Assembly: GCF_006658505.1 (NCBI RefSeq)
Contig: NZ_VFUZ01000006.1
Location: 124,001 to 188,000 of the forward strand
Length of the DNA stretch: 64,000 nucleotides
Origin: Mesorhizobium sp. B2-4-15
GTDB taxonomy: Bacteria; Pseudomonadota; Alphaproteobacteria; Rhizobiales; Rhizobiaceae
Reading direction: 5' to 3'
Of this stretch, positions 35,634-43,274 are shown one piece after another. The stretch's first letter is position 1, and each line of letters begins with the position of its first letter. A program made the translations under genes and the position numbers. The notes beneath the pieces are model-generated. The model worked only from the letters and a program-made list of their open reading frames with translations, did not search any database and was not told the DNA's origin.

Positions 35634-35775
35634 GATACTATGATCCTGGCGACCGGGGGTTCGCCATGCCTGTTTCGGCCATGACGAATGCGAACCCTTC
35701 GCGCCAGGTCTGAAGACGCTGGAGGATGCCGCCAAGATCTGAAAAACCGCTCCGCATCTTCCTGCACATGCTTTA
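35634..35775 (+). pseudogene. Remnant of a type II NADH dehydrogenase (NDH-2)
   Basis: Three frames together give a recognisable NDH-2 segment: [11 protein letters not shown], then one frame over [12 protein letters not shown] plus [10 protein letters not shown], then another shift to a PLRIFLHML-like ending that matches EIRRRILLAFE. In intact enzymes these form one run, LATGATxxYFGHDEWxxxAPGLKTxEDAxxIRRR. There is no FAD-binding N-terminus or C-terminus. The scrap lies between the Rieske reductase and the FMN reductase and overlaps the latter's stop region. Confidence 0.6.
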
Positions 35776-36345
35776 GGCGTTTCTCGGCAGCACCTGGAGC
35801 ACCCTGGCGATGAACATGCCGAATTCGGCCATGTAGTTGCGCAGGAATTCCTGGGTGGATGCAACCGTGACCTCCCCGGCGTCGGTGACCAGGCCAGGCG
35901 TGAATTGGATATAGGCTTCAGGGGCGTTCATCTGCGGCGAGTTGCAGAAGCTCAGCACGCTGCGCAGACCTTGCTGGGCGACCGCGGTGCCAATCGGGCC
36001 GGGCGATGTGCCAATGACCGCGGACGGCTTGCGGGCGAAGGAATTCTTGCCAAAGGGACGGCTAGCCCAGTCGATGGCGTTCTTCAGACCGCCGGGGATG
36101 GAGCGATTGTATTCCGGCGTCACGAAAAGGACGGCGTCGACAGCGGCGATGGCATCCTTGAAGGCGCGAGCGACGGCCGGAAAGTCGGCGTCGTAGTCGT
36201 AGCTGTAGAGCGGCAAGTCCTTGAAGGAGATCTCCGACATTTCGAGTTGCGGCGGGGCAAGCTGCACCAGCGCCTTCGCGAGCTTGCGGTTGATGGATCC
36301 GCGCGCGAGGCTGCCGATGAGATAGCCGACTTTGTGCTTGGTCAT
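35773..36345 (-). CDS. NADPH-dependent FMN reductase (flavodoxin-like, ChrR/azoreductase type)
   Basis: A 190-residue flavodoxin-fold enzyme. The phosphate-binding loop is IGSLARGSINRKLAKAL near the N-terminus, followed by DLPLYSYDYD, the FMN-binding FVTPEYNRSIPGGLKNAIDW and a C-terminal helix region with a small GTSPGPIGTA loop. It uses NAD(P)H to reduce FMN, quinones or metal ions such as chromate. AGGAGG precedes the ATG at 36345. It converges on the Rieske reductase, with the NDH-2 scrap between them, and has no operon partner. Confidence 0.88.
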   Translation of the reverse strand: MTKHKVGYLIGSLARGSINRKLAKALVQLAPPQLEMSEISFKDLPLYSYDYDADFPAVARAFKDAIAAVDAVLFVTPEYNRSIPGGLKNAIDWASRPFGKNSFARKPSAVIGTSPGPIGTAVAQQGLRSVLSFCNSPQMNAPEAYIQFTPGLVTDAGEVTVASTQEFLRNYMAEFGMFIARVLQVLPRNA

Positions 36346-36654
36346 TCATACCTCCTGCGTTTTGACTTGTGCTGACGATGACTTCGATCCGTGCTGGGCA
36401 TGGTTCGCCATTGGCGAATGCCGCCCGCCACGACGTGCGGCAGCGTGCGTGCGAGGTTCGGGCGCCGTCATCCAGCGGTAGGGCATGCCGCATCGTACGT
36501 CCCAGTTCTCCGCGTCACGCAATATCAATGGCTTAAGTTGACCCTCGCTTCGTTGCTGGACTTTCCGGCCATGGCCGAGAGACAAATTGCCCATAGATTT
36601 CAATAATTTGGTGCAGAAGTTGCAATGGTCAAGCCTGAGGTCTTCGACACTGGC
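36346..36654. other. Upstream region of the FMN reductase
   Basis: About 309 bases between the reductase start and the transposase remnant. It should contain the reductase promoter on the minus strand. I see no gene, and no clear hexamers or repeats. Open frames here look like chance. Confidence 0.35.
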
Positions 36655-36826
36655 TTCAGTCTGCACTATTATGCAACCCAGGCCCCAGCCAAGCCACGAA
36701 CGCCTGCGTCGGCATCTTGCCGACTTCGTCGCGGCCCGCAACCTTGGCCGCGGATGCATCCGCAAGGAAACCCTGAGCGTTTCATCCCCGATGCGTTCCA
36801 CCGAATTGCCAGAACTAAACATCTAG
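36655..36826 (+). pseudogene. IS481/IS3-like transposase C-terminal remnant
   Basis: Pieces of the usual IS481 transposase tail appear in order but in different frames: HYY, SHERLRRHLADFVAARN (compare HDQLRTHLADFMAAYN), then PERFIPDAFHRIA (compare PERFTLNPIHQMP) and finally ELNI at a TAG. The RLKTLKGLTPYE segment that should link the middle pieces is missing. An extra T near 36806 separates FHR from the final frame. The TAG at 36824-36826 overlaps the stop codon of the permease on the opposite strand. So this is a decayed insertion-sequence end marking an old junction. Confidence 0.65.
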
Positions 36827-38925
36827 GCGCCTCGATCAGGGACCAGGGTCCGACCCCCCACCCATCCCGCTACCATGCGATCCGCCAGGATCGCCAGGAA
36901 GGCGATGGACAGGCCGGCGATCAGGCCCATGCCGGCATCGGCCTTGCCGAGCGCGACATAGACCGCCTGCCCGAGATCGCGCGTGCCGACAAGGGCTGCG
37001 ATCGCGAGCATCGACAAGGCTGCCATGATGGTCTGGTTGAGCCCCAGCATCACCACCGGCAGGGCCAGCGGCAGCTTGGCCTGCAACAATGTTTGGGCAG
37101 GCGTCGCGCCCATCTGCTCGACCGCCTCGACGACATCGACACGCACATGCCGCAAGCCATGCTCGACGTAACGGATCGGCGGCACGATGGCGTAGAGCAT
37201 GATGGCGATCAGCGCGGTGAACTCGCCGACCTTGAAGAACATCAGTGCCGGAATGAGGAAGACGAATTGCGGCATGGTCTGCAGTGCGTCGCAGATCGGC
37301 TTCAGAATGCGCGAGACGCGGTCGCTGTAGGCGGCCCAGACACCAAGCGCACCGCCTATGATCAAGCAGAGCAGCACCGCCAGCGTACAGAGGTAGAGCG
37401 ACTGGATGAGCTGGGGCCACAGCCCGTTGACCAGGATCAGGGTAAAGCCGGCAAGCGCGAAAAGGCCAAGCCGGATGCCCGCCACCTGTGCGGCAAGCAA
37501 GGCGATGCCGAGGATAAAGACCGGCCAGGGCAGGCCGAGGAAGCCGGTGAACAGGACCAGGCCCGCCGCCAGTGCGGCCACGGCGGCCCGCCACCCGAAG
37601 CGGTGCGCCGACAGTGCGGCGACGCCCAGGATCAGCGCGCAATATCCAGCCGTCATCGGCGGCGACAGCGCAAAGCCCCAGAGTGCAGGCGTGGCGGCTC
37701 CCGAAATGCCGATCCTGAGCGGCAGCAACAGACAATAGAGGACGCTGTTGCGGATATCGTCGAAGAACCAGGCGTAGTCGCGGACCAGGCCGAGCAGCCA
37801 TTGATTGACACCGCCGACCTGCATGCGCAGCCCGCCGGCTGGCAAGGTCTCGACAGGCCACAAGACACGAATGGCAATCGCCAGCACGGCGGCAAGAAAC
37901 AGGAACATCGCAAGCCTGCGACCGGTCATCCATGTCATGGCGGCGGTCGGTCCGGTCGGCCGTTCCCTGGCGAAGCCGATCGTCAGGCGATCGACGAGGA
38001 TGGCGAGCAGCGCGATGACCAGTCCGGACAGAATGCTCTGGCCGAACTCGGCTTTGCGCATCGATGACAGCACCTCCCAGCCGATGTCCTCGAAGCCGCC
38101 GATGATGGCGGCGACAATGACCATCGAGAGCGCCGCCATCGTCGTCTGGTTGAAGCCGACGAGCATTTGCGGCAGCGCGGTCGGCACTTCGACCTGCCAG
38201 AATTGCTGGCGGCGCGTGCAGCCGCTCATCAGCCCGGCCTCGCTGATATCGGATGGCACGCGGTCGAGCCCGAGCATGGTGTTGCGCACCATCGGCGGCG
38301 TCGCATAGATGGCGCTGGCGATCAGCCCGACAACAGGGCCGAAGCCGAACAAAAGAAGCAACGGGATGAGATAGGCGAAGGCCGGCACGGTCTGCATCAG
38401 GTCGAGTGCGCCGAGCAGTGCGGGCCGCAGCCCCGGTCTGCCATGACCCAGCACGCCAAGCCAAAAGCCGAGCACAACGGAGATCGGGACGGCCAGCAGC
38501 ACCAGCGACAGCGTGCTCATGCTTTGCGGCCAGTAGCCGGCAAACAGGATGTAGGCGAGCGCCAGAACGGCGAAGACCGCCAGCCGAATGCCGCTCGATT
38601 TCAGCGCAAGCGCCGCGACCGCCAGCATCACCGCCGGCCACGGCAGCCATACCAGCACCAGGCGCGCGCCGCGCATGGGTGCATCGAGCACAGCGGACAG
38701 GGCGCGGAATGCGGGCTGGACGACGGTCACGACCGTATCGGTGACCAAATTGATGGCCGGTGCGAACGGCAGCGTCCATTCCTTCGGAAATGTCACCAGC
38801 CAGGGGAAATCGGCCTTCAGCACGAGACATAATGCGGTCAGCACGATGAATGCGTACCAGGGTAGAAGCGCCGGCTCGATCGCGACCCTGGGCGAGGATC
38901 GAAACGATGCGGCTGGCGCGGTCAC
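36823..38925 (-). CDS. Double-length glycine betaine/proline-type ABC permease (two fused BPD domains)
   Basis: A 700-residue inner-membrane protein with about 16-18 hydrophobic segments and two ProW-like permease domains in tandem (about residues 130-325 and 505-690). Each copy has its own EAA-type coupling loop (ISEAGLMSGCTRRQQFWQVEVPTALP is split over the first; VEAVEQMGATPAQTLLQ in the second) and the same GFNQTTMAALSM/GLNQTIMAALSM signature. Usual ProW proteins carry one such domain and dimerise, so this one may form a complete pore by itself. Its ATG overlaps the ATPase stop by 4 bases. It is the last gene of the operon and abuts the transposase remnant. Confidence 0.88.
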   Translation of the reverse strand: MTAPAASFRSSPRVAIEPALLPWYAFIVLTALCLVLKADFPWLVTFPKEWTLPFAPAINLVTDTVVTVVQPAFRALSAVLDAPMRGARLVLVWLPWPAVMLAVAALALKSSGIRLAVFAVLALAYILFAGYWPQSMSTLSLVLLAVPISVVLGFWLGVLGHGRPGLRPALLGALDLMQTVPAFAYLIPLLLLFGFGPVVGLIASAIYATPPMVRNTMLGLDRVPSDISEAGLMSGCTRRQQFWQVEVPTALPQMLVGFNQTTMAALSMVIVAAIIGGFEDIGWEVLSSMRKAEFGQSILSGLVIALLAILVDRLTIGFARERPTGPTAAMTWMTGRRLAMFLFLAAVLAIAIRVLWPVETLPAGGLRMQVGGVNQWLLGLVRDYAWFFDDIRNSVLYCLLLPLRIGISGAATPALWGFALSPPMTAGYCALILGVAALSAHRFGWRAAVAALAAGLVLFTGFLGLPWPVFILGIALLAAQVAGIRLGLFALAGFTLILVNGLWPQLIQSLYLCTLAVLLCLIIGGALGVWAAYSDRVSRILKPICDALQTMPQFVFLIPALMFFKVGEFTALIAIMLYAIVPPIRYVEHGLRHVRVDVVEAVEQMGATPAQTLLQAKLPLALPVVMLGLNQTIMAALSMLAIAALVGTRDLGQAVYVALGKADAGMGLIAGLSIAFLAILADRMVAGWVGGRTLVPDRGA

Positions 38926-39983
38926 AGCCGTGTGCGCCTTTTCTGTTCCCGCTCCAACACGGCAAGCACGGAACCGGCGCCAAGCAGCCGCGGCGGACTG
39001 GCGCCCTCGCCCGGCACGGTGAAGGCGCCGATACCGGACGCCAGACGTGGGATCAGGTCCTCGAGGCTGGCACCGGCAGCGACGCTTTCGTCCGGCATCG
39101 TGGCTCCGTTCGCCGGCGCCGCCAGATCGCCCGCCTTGATGACGCGCAACAGCGGCATGTCCTCGGTGAACTGCGCCACATAGTCGTCGGCGGGATTGAG
39201 CACGATATCGGCAGGGCGGCCGATCTGAACGATCTTGCCGGCGCGCATGATGGCCAACCGGTCGGCCAGCCGGAAGGCCTCGGCCATGTCGTGAGTGATG
39301 AAGACGATGGTTTTCTGCAGCATGCGCTGCAGACGCAGGAACTCGTCCTGCATCTGCCGCCGGATGAGCGGATCGAGCGCCGAGAACGGCTCATCGAGGA
39401 ACCACAATTCCGGCCCGACGGCGAGCGAACGGGCAATGCCGACGCGTTGCTGCTGGCCACCGGAAAGCTGGTGCGGAAAAGAAGTCTCGCGGCCTTCGAG
39501 ACCGACGAGCGCGATCATCTCACGGGCGCGGGCTTCGCGTTCTTTCACCGGTTTGCCTTGGATCTTCAGCGGGAACGCCACATTGCCGAGAATGGTGAGA
39601 TGCGGCAGCAGGCCGAAATTCTGGAACACCATGCCCATGGCGTGGCGGCGCAGTTCGATCAGTTCCTTGCCGGAGACTTTCGAGAGGTCGCGGCCGTCGA
39701 GCAGTATTTCGCCGGCGCTCGGCTCGACCAGCCGCGACAGGCAACGCACCAGCGTCGACTTGCCTGAGCCGGACAGCCCCATGATGACGAAGATCTCGCC
39801 GGTGGCGACCTCGAAGGTGGCATCGACCACGGCGGGCAGATGCGCTTCGGCACGCAGCCGCTCGGCCAGGACGTCGGGTTCGATGATGTAGCCGCGTGAA
39901 TCGAAATAATAGGCGGGACGCCGCCCATAGACCTTCCAGACATTGCGGCAGGCTAGTTTTATCTCTCGGACCGCCTTGCTCAT
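38922..39983 (-). CDS. ProV-like ABC transporter ATPase (quaternary amine uptake)
   Basis: A 353-residue ATPase with Walker A GLSGSGKSTLVRCL near residue 73, a Q loop QNFGLLPH, signature [16 protein letters not shown], Walker B LWFLDEPFSALDP and the switch His in FITHDMAEA. The N-terminal extension with YGRRPAYYF and the overall shape match the glycine betaine/carnitine/choline (QAT) subfamily. The C-terminus shows no clear CBS pair. It couples to the permease downstream (4-base overlap). It lies 95 bases below the substrate-binding gene, with a hairpin in that gap. Confidence 0.9.
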   Translation of the reverse strand: MSKAVREIKLACRNVWKVYGRRPAYYFDSRGYIIEPDVLAERLRAEAHLPAVVDATFEVATGEIFVIMGLSGSGKSTLVRCLSRLVEPSAGEILLDGRDLSKVSGKELIELRRHAMGMVFQNFGLLPHLTILGNVAFPLKIQGKPVKEREARAREMIALVGLEGRETSFPHQLSGGQQQRVGIARSLAVGPELWFLDEPFSALDPLIRRQMQDEFLRLQRMLQKTIVFITHDMAEAFRLADRLAIMRAGKIVQIGRPADIVLNPADDYVAQFTEDMPLLRVIKAGDLAAPANGATMPDESVAAGASLEDLIPRLASGIGAFTVPGEGASPPRLLGAGSVLAVLEREQKRRTRL

Positions 39984-40013
39984 CGTCGGCCGCCCGCACC
40001 AAGCAAGCGTCCA

Positions 40014-40033
40014 GTTCCCGGATCACCGGGAAC
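40014..40033 (-). repeat. Intercistronic hairpin after the betaine-binding-protein gene
   Basis: GTTCCCGG and CCGGGAAC form a perfect 8-bp stem around an ATCA loop, in the 95-base gap between the binding-protein gene and the ATPase gene. There is no T-run. It probably protects the upstream mRNA end or attenuates the downstream genes so that binding protein is made in excess. Confidence 0.65.
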
Positions 40034-40078
40034 CGAGCGGCAATTCTCGTCAGTGCCTGGGCACGGCATCGGCCGAGA

Positions 40079-41017
40079 TCACCCCTTGGCCGCGTCGACC
40101 CAGGGTTTCCACACCGCTTCGTTCTTGTCGAGCCAATCCTTGACGACGGCGTCGAGGTCCTTGCCCTGCTTGTCGACCGCCAGCATCATCTTCTGCTGTT
40201 CGGTGGCATCCATCTTGAACGCCTTGAGGAAGGCATAGGCGGCAGGCCATTTGGCGCCGAAGCCGGACCAGACGATCTTGTCGACATCGGGTGGCGTGAT
40301 GCAATGTTCGTTGGTCTTGTCTTTACAGGGCGGCATGGTGATCCAGCCGACATCGTTTTCGGCCAGCGCGTAGTGCGGCCCCCAGAACATCATGACCAGC
40401 GGCGACTTGGCGGCTTCCGAGGCCTCGAGTTCGGCGACCAGCGCGCCTTCCGAGCCAGCCGGCACGGCGGTGTACTGCATGTTGTTGTCGGCCAGAATGG
40501 TCGCGGCCCGCGAACCCCAGTCGGCCGGATAGTCGAGGAAGCGGCCGTTGGGCGCGGTCTCGGGTGTCGACAGCGCCTGGATGCACTCCGGCTTGTTCAG
40601 TGCGTTCCAATCCGGCAGGCCAGGGCAGACCTTCTCCATGAACTTTGGATAGATCCAGCCTTCCCGCGTCTTGAGATCGAGCTTGCCGATGTCCTCGATC
40701 TTCTTTTCGGCCAGCACTTTGGGATAGATGTCACCGACATTGTTCAGCCAGATTTCGACCGAGGCGCTCAGCGTGCCGTCGGCAAGGCCGGAGAATTGCG
40801 GGAAGTTGCCGGCGGTGACGTATTCGACCTTGTAGCCGAGCTTTTGAAGCAACTGCCCGGCGATGTGCGTAGACACATGCGATCCGGTCCATTCGAGCAT
40901 GGCGAGCTTGATCGGCTCGTCCTTAGCGCCGAGATCGGCGGCTCGTCCCTGAGCGGTTACAGCAAGCACAAGCGCCAGCCCGACGCCGGCGCCTTTCAAG
41001 GCAAGTGTTCTTGTCAT
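40079..41017 (-). CDS. Periplasmic substrate-binding protein, glycine betaine/choline type (OpuAC/ProX family)
   Basis: A 312-residue exported protein. The signal peptide is MTRTLALKGAGVGLALVLAV followed by an Ala-x-Ala cleavage site (GRAADLG). The mature part begins IKLAMLEWTGSH, typical of OpuAC-like proteins, and contains many Trp/Tyr residues (EIWLNNVGD, FWGPHYALAEN, WITMPPC) suited to caging a quaternary ammonium group by aromatic side chains. Two Cys pairs (VCPGLPDWN and PPC...EHC) resemble those of choline and betaine binders. I chose the ATG at 41017 (AGGGGA upstream) over an earlier start that would precede the signal peptide. Confidence 0.87.
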   Translation of the reverse strand: MTRTLALKGAGVGLALVLAVTAQGRAADLGAKDEPIKLAMLEWTGSHVSTHIAGQLLQKLGYKVEYVTAGNFPQFSGLADGTLSASVEIWLNNVGDIYPKVLAEKKIEDIGKLDLKTREGWIYPKFMEKVCPGLPDWNALNKPECIQALSTPETAPNGRFLDYPADWGSRAATILADNNMQYTAVPAGSEGALVAELEASEAAKSPLVMMFWGPHYALAENDVGWITMPPCKDKTNEHCITPPDVDKIVWSGFGAKWPAAYAFLKAFKMDATEQQKMMLAVDKQGKDLDAVVKDWLDKNEAVWKPWVDAAKG

Positions 41018-41103
41018 GTCGGTTCCCCTGTCGTTGGACTTTTTCATTCCTTACCTTTTGCCGACCTCCTCCCATGAAGGCCCGCAGCCATCCCGCGCGG
41101 ATG

Positions 41104-41931
41104 CTACCACAATGCTCCGCCGGTGATCTGTATGTTTTCCATGGTGATGCCCTTGGCGATATCCGAGCAAAGGAAGACGGCAAGTGCTGCGATCTCCTCC
41201 GGCTGCATCATGCGCCCCTGAGGATTGCCCTTCCTGAATTCATCCATGACCTCCTCGGCGCTGCGGCCCTTGCCCTCCCGCTCGACCACCTGCGCCACAT
41301 TGCGGCGCATCAGTTCGGTCTCTACCCAGGTCGGGCTGATCATGACGCAGGTAACACCGTGCGAGGCGCCTTCCAGAGCCACGCAACGCGTCAGGCCCAG
41401 CAGGCCAGCCTTGGAGGCGCAGTAGGCCGGATTGTCCTTCCAGCCGACCGTAGCGGCGGTCGAGCCAATATTGACGATGCGGCCCCAGCCGCGCCCGATC
41501 ATGCCTGGCAGCACAGCGCGGGTGGCTCGGAAGGCGCCGGTCAGGTTGGTGTCGACGATCTTGTCCCACAGTGTGTCGGAATGACCGCAGACGGGTTGCT
41601 CGGCCGTTGTGCCGGCGGCGTTGACCAGAATGTCGGCGGGACCGATGACGGCTTCAGCCTCGGCGGCGAAAAGGTTGGTCACGTCGCTGTCACGCACATC
41701 AAGATGGGCAGCATAAACTTTGATGCCATGGGCCGACAGCGCCGAACGCACGCGCTCGATCTCGCCGGCGCCGGGATAATAGGCGGCATCGGATTTGTCG
41801 GCGCCTGCGGGGGCGATGTAGGAGCCGACGGCGACGTTGGCGCCGGCCCTTGCCAAGGCGGTGGCAATCGCAAACCCCATTCCGGAGAACCCGCCGGTGA
41901 CGATCGCGCTGCGGCCGGAAAGGTTTGTCAT
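41104..41931 (-). CDS. Short-chain dehydrogenase/reductase
   Basis: A 275-residue classical SDR. It has the cofactor loop TGGFSGMG near residue 12, NAAG, an active-site Ser (NIGST) and the catalytic YCASK. The C-terminus ENIQITGGALW fits the family. A GGAG lies 12 bases before the ATG at 41931. It would oxidise a secondary alcohol or reduce a ketone with NAD(P). It follows another SDR by 51 bases in the acetone-carboxylase-like operon, so its substrate is probably the alcohol precursor of the ketone, or the beta-keto acid product. Confidence 0.87.
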   Translation of the reverse strand: MTNLSGRSAIVTGGFSGMGFAIATALARAGANVAVGSYIAPAGADKSDAAYYPGAGEIERVRSALSAHGIKVYAAHLDVRDSDVTNLFAAEAEAVIGPADILVNAAGTTAEQPVCGHSDTLWDKIVDTNLTGAFRATRAVLPGMIGRGWGRIVNIGSTAATVGWKDNPAYCASKAGLLGLTRCVALEGASHGVTCVMISPTWVETELMRRNVAQVVEREGKGRSAEEVMDEFRKGNPQGRMMQPEEIAALAVFLCSDIAKGITMENIQITGGALW

Positions 41932-41982
41932 CAGGCGAGATCTCCACAAGGTTTGGTGCGGGCGGCAAGGCCCGGCGGGAAT

Positions 41983-42762
41983 TCACACGGCAAGATAGCC
42001 TCCATCGACGACCATCTCGGAGCCAGTGACGAATTTCGATTCATCCGAAGCGAGGTAGAGGACCATGTAGGCGATGTCGTTGGGCTCGCCGAGGGAGCCG
42101 ATCGGATGGCGCGACAGCGCTTTGGCCTTTTCCTGGTCGAGCGTGCCGAGATCGCGCAGATAGTTTTCGGTCTGCGGGGTCCAGATGTAGCCGGGGTGGA
42201 TGGAGTTGCAGCGGATGCCGTAGCGCTGTTCGGCGCAGTGCACGGCGACCGCCTTGGTCAGCGTGCGCACGCCACCCTTGGAGGCGCAATAGGCGGCAAG
42301 CTCGGCCTCGCCGATGATGCCGTCGATGGACGACAGGTTGACGATCGAACCGCCGCCAGAACGCTTCATCAGCTTGATGCCTTCCTGACAGCCGAGGAAG
42401 ACACCGTCGAGGTTGATGGCCATGGTCCGCCGCCATTCGGCAAGCGTGGTGTCTTCGATGTTTCTGGCAATCGCGATGCCGGCATTGTTGACCAGAACGT
42501 CGAGCCGCCCGAACCGCTCCTCGATCGCGGCCATGACGCAAGGCCAGTCCTCGGGCTTCGAGACATCGTGGCGAAGCGCCAACGCCTCGCCGCCCGCCTT
42601 CTCGATCTGCCTCGCCGTATCGGCGGCAAGCGCCTCATCGATGTCGCTGACGGCCAGCGTCGCGCCTTCCGCCGCCAAAAGCAGCGCGGATGCCCGCCCG
42701 AGGCCGAGACCGGCCCCGGTGACGAGCGCTATCTTGCCTGCAACGCGACCTGTTTTTGCCAT
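41983..42762 (-). CDS. Short-chain dehydrogenase/reductase
   Basis: A 259-residue classical SDR with TGAGLGLGRA near residue 15, Asp in AVSDID (suggesting NAD over NADP), NNAGIA, SSIDG and YCASKGG, and the DGGYLAV end. It is clearly a different enzyme from its neighbour at 41104. Its ATG shares a base with the stop of the gamma-subunit gene (TGATG), so translation is coupled to the carboxylase. Likely roles are oxidation of a secondary alcohol to the ketone for carboxylation, or reduction of the acetoacetate-like product. Confidence 0.88.
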   Translation of the reverse strand: MAKTGRVAGKIALVTGAGLGLGRASALLLAAEGATLAVSDIDEALAADTARQIEKAGGEALALRHDVSKPEDWPCVMAAIEERFGRLDVLVNNAGIAIARNIEDTTLAEWRRTMAINLDGVFLGCQEGIKLMKRSGGGSIVNLSSIDGIIGEAELAAYCASKGGVRTLTKAVAVHCAEQRYGIRCNSIHPGYIWTPQTENYLRDLGTLDQEKAKALSRHPIGSLGEPNDIAYMVLYLASDESKFVTGSEMVVDGGYLAV

Positions 42763-43268
42763 CAGCTTTCCTTGTTCATCGGCTCCAGCGGCTTGCCCAG
42801 CCAGTCACGGTAGAATCCTTCGAGGTCCGGTTCGAAATCGTGCACGATGGGATAGCCGGGTGCGGCAGCCTCCACCTCGTGCATCGTGCCGCATTGCGGG
42901 CAGATGAACTCGCGGATCTCCATCCATTCGGGATCCGGCAAATCGCTGTTGGGATAGATTTCGCGCAGCGTTTCCTCGGTGTTGCGCACGATGATGGATG
43001 CGTTGAGCTTCCAGTTCTTGCGGTAGTCGCCGAAGGAGTGGCCACACTCGCACCGGGTCACCCGCTCGTCGCCGCTCTGGCAGATGAACAGATGGTCGGA
43101 GACCGGCAGCAGGATCGGGTCCTTCCAGCCGACGCGATCCTGCAGCACCGCGACATATTTGAAGAAGCGGTCGTCGTCCTTGTAGGCACTCATGACGCGG
43201 CGCGTCTGTGGCCAGGGCAGCGTGCCCGCGACCAGATCGGCGATGACTTCCTTGCTGTACGAGGTCAT
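42762..43268 (-). CDS. acxC: Acetone carboxylase gamma subunit-like
   Basis: A 168-residue zinc-site protein, the same length I recall for the Xanthobacter AcxC subunit. Cysteine pairs CECGHSFGDY and CPQCGTMHEVE form the metal site. WKLNASIIVRNTEE and FYRDWLGKPL are typical of this subunit. It completes the alpha2beta2gamma2 carboxylase, which uses ATP and bicarbonate to carboxylate acetone to acetoacetate. It lies 6 bases after the alpha-subunit gene. Confidence 0.88.
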   Translation of the reverse strand: MTSYSKEVIADLVAGTLPWPQTRRVMSAYKDDDRFFKYVAVLQDRVGWKDPILLPVSDHLFICQSGDERVTRCECGHSFGDYRKNWKLNASIIVRNTEETLREIYPNSDLPDPEWMEIREFICPQCGTMHEVEAAAPGYPIVHDFEPDLEGFYRDWLGKPLEPMNKES

Positions 43269-43274
43269 GGTCCC

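Noticed and set aside
36625..38067. A 480-codon plus-strand frame crossing the transposase remnant and the permease
   Set aside because: The Gln/Arg-rich translation is the complement of hydrophobic permease codons. Only its first part includes transposase-tail scraps, which are described separately.
36836..38983. A 715-codon minus-strand frame inside the permease gene
   Set aside because: It is an alternative frame of the same strand with Arg/Ala-rich low-complexity translation; the frame at 36823-38925 shows clear membrane segments and permease motifs.
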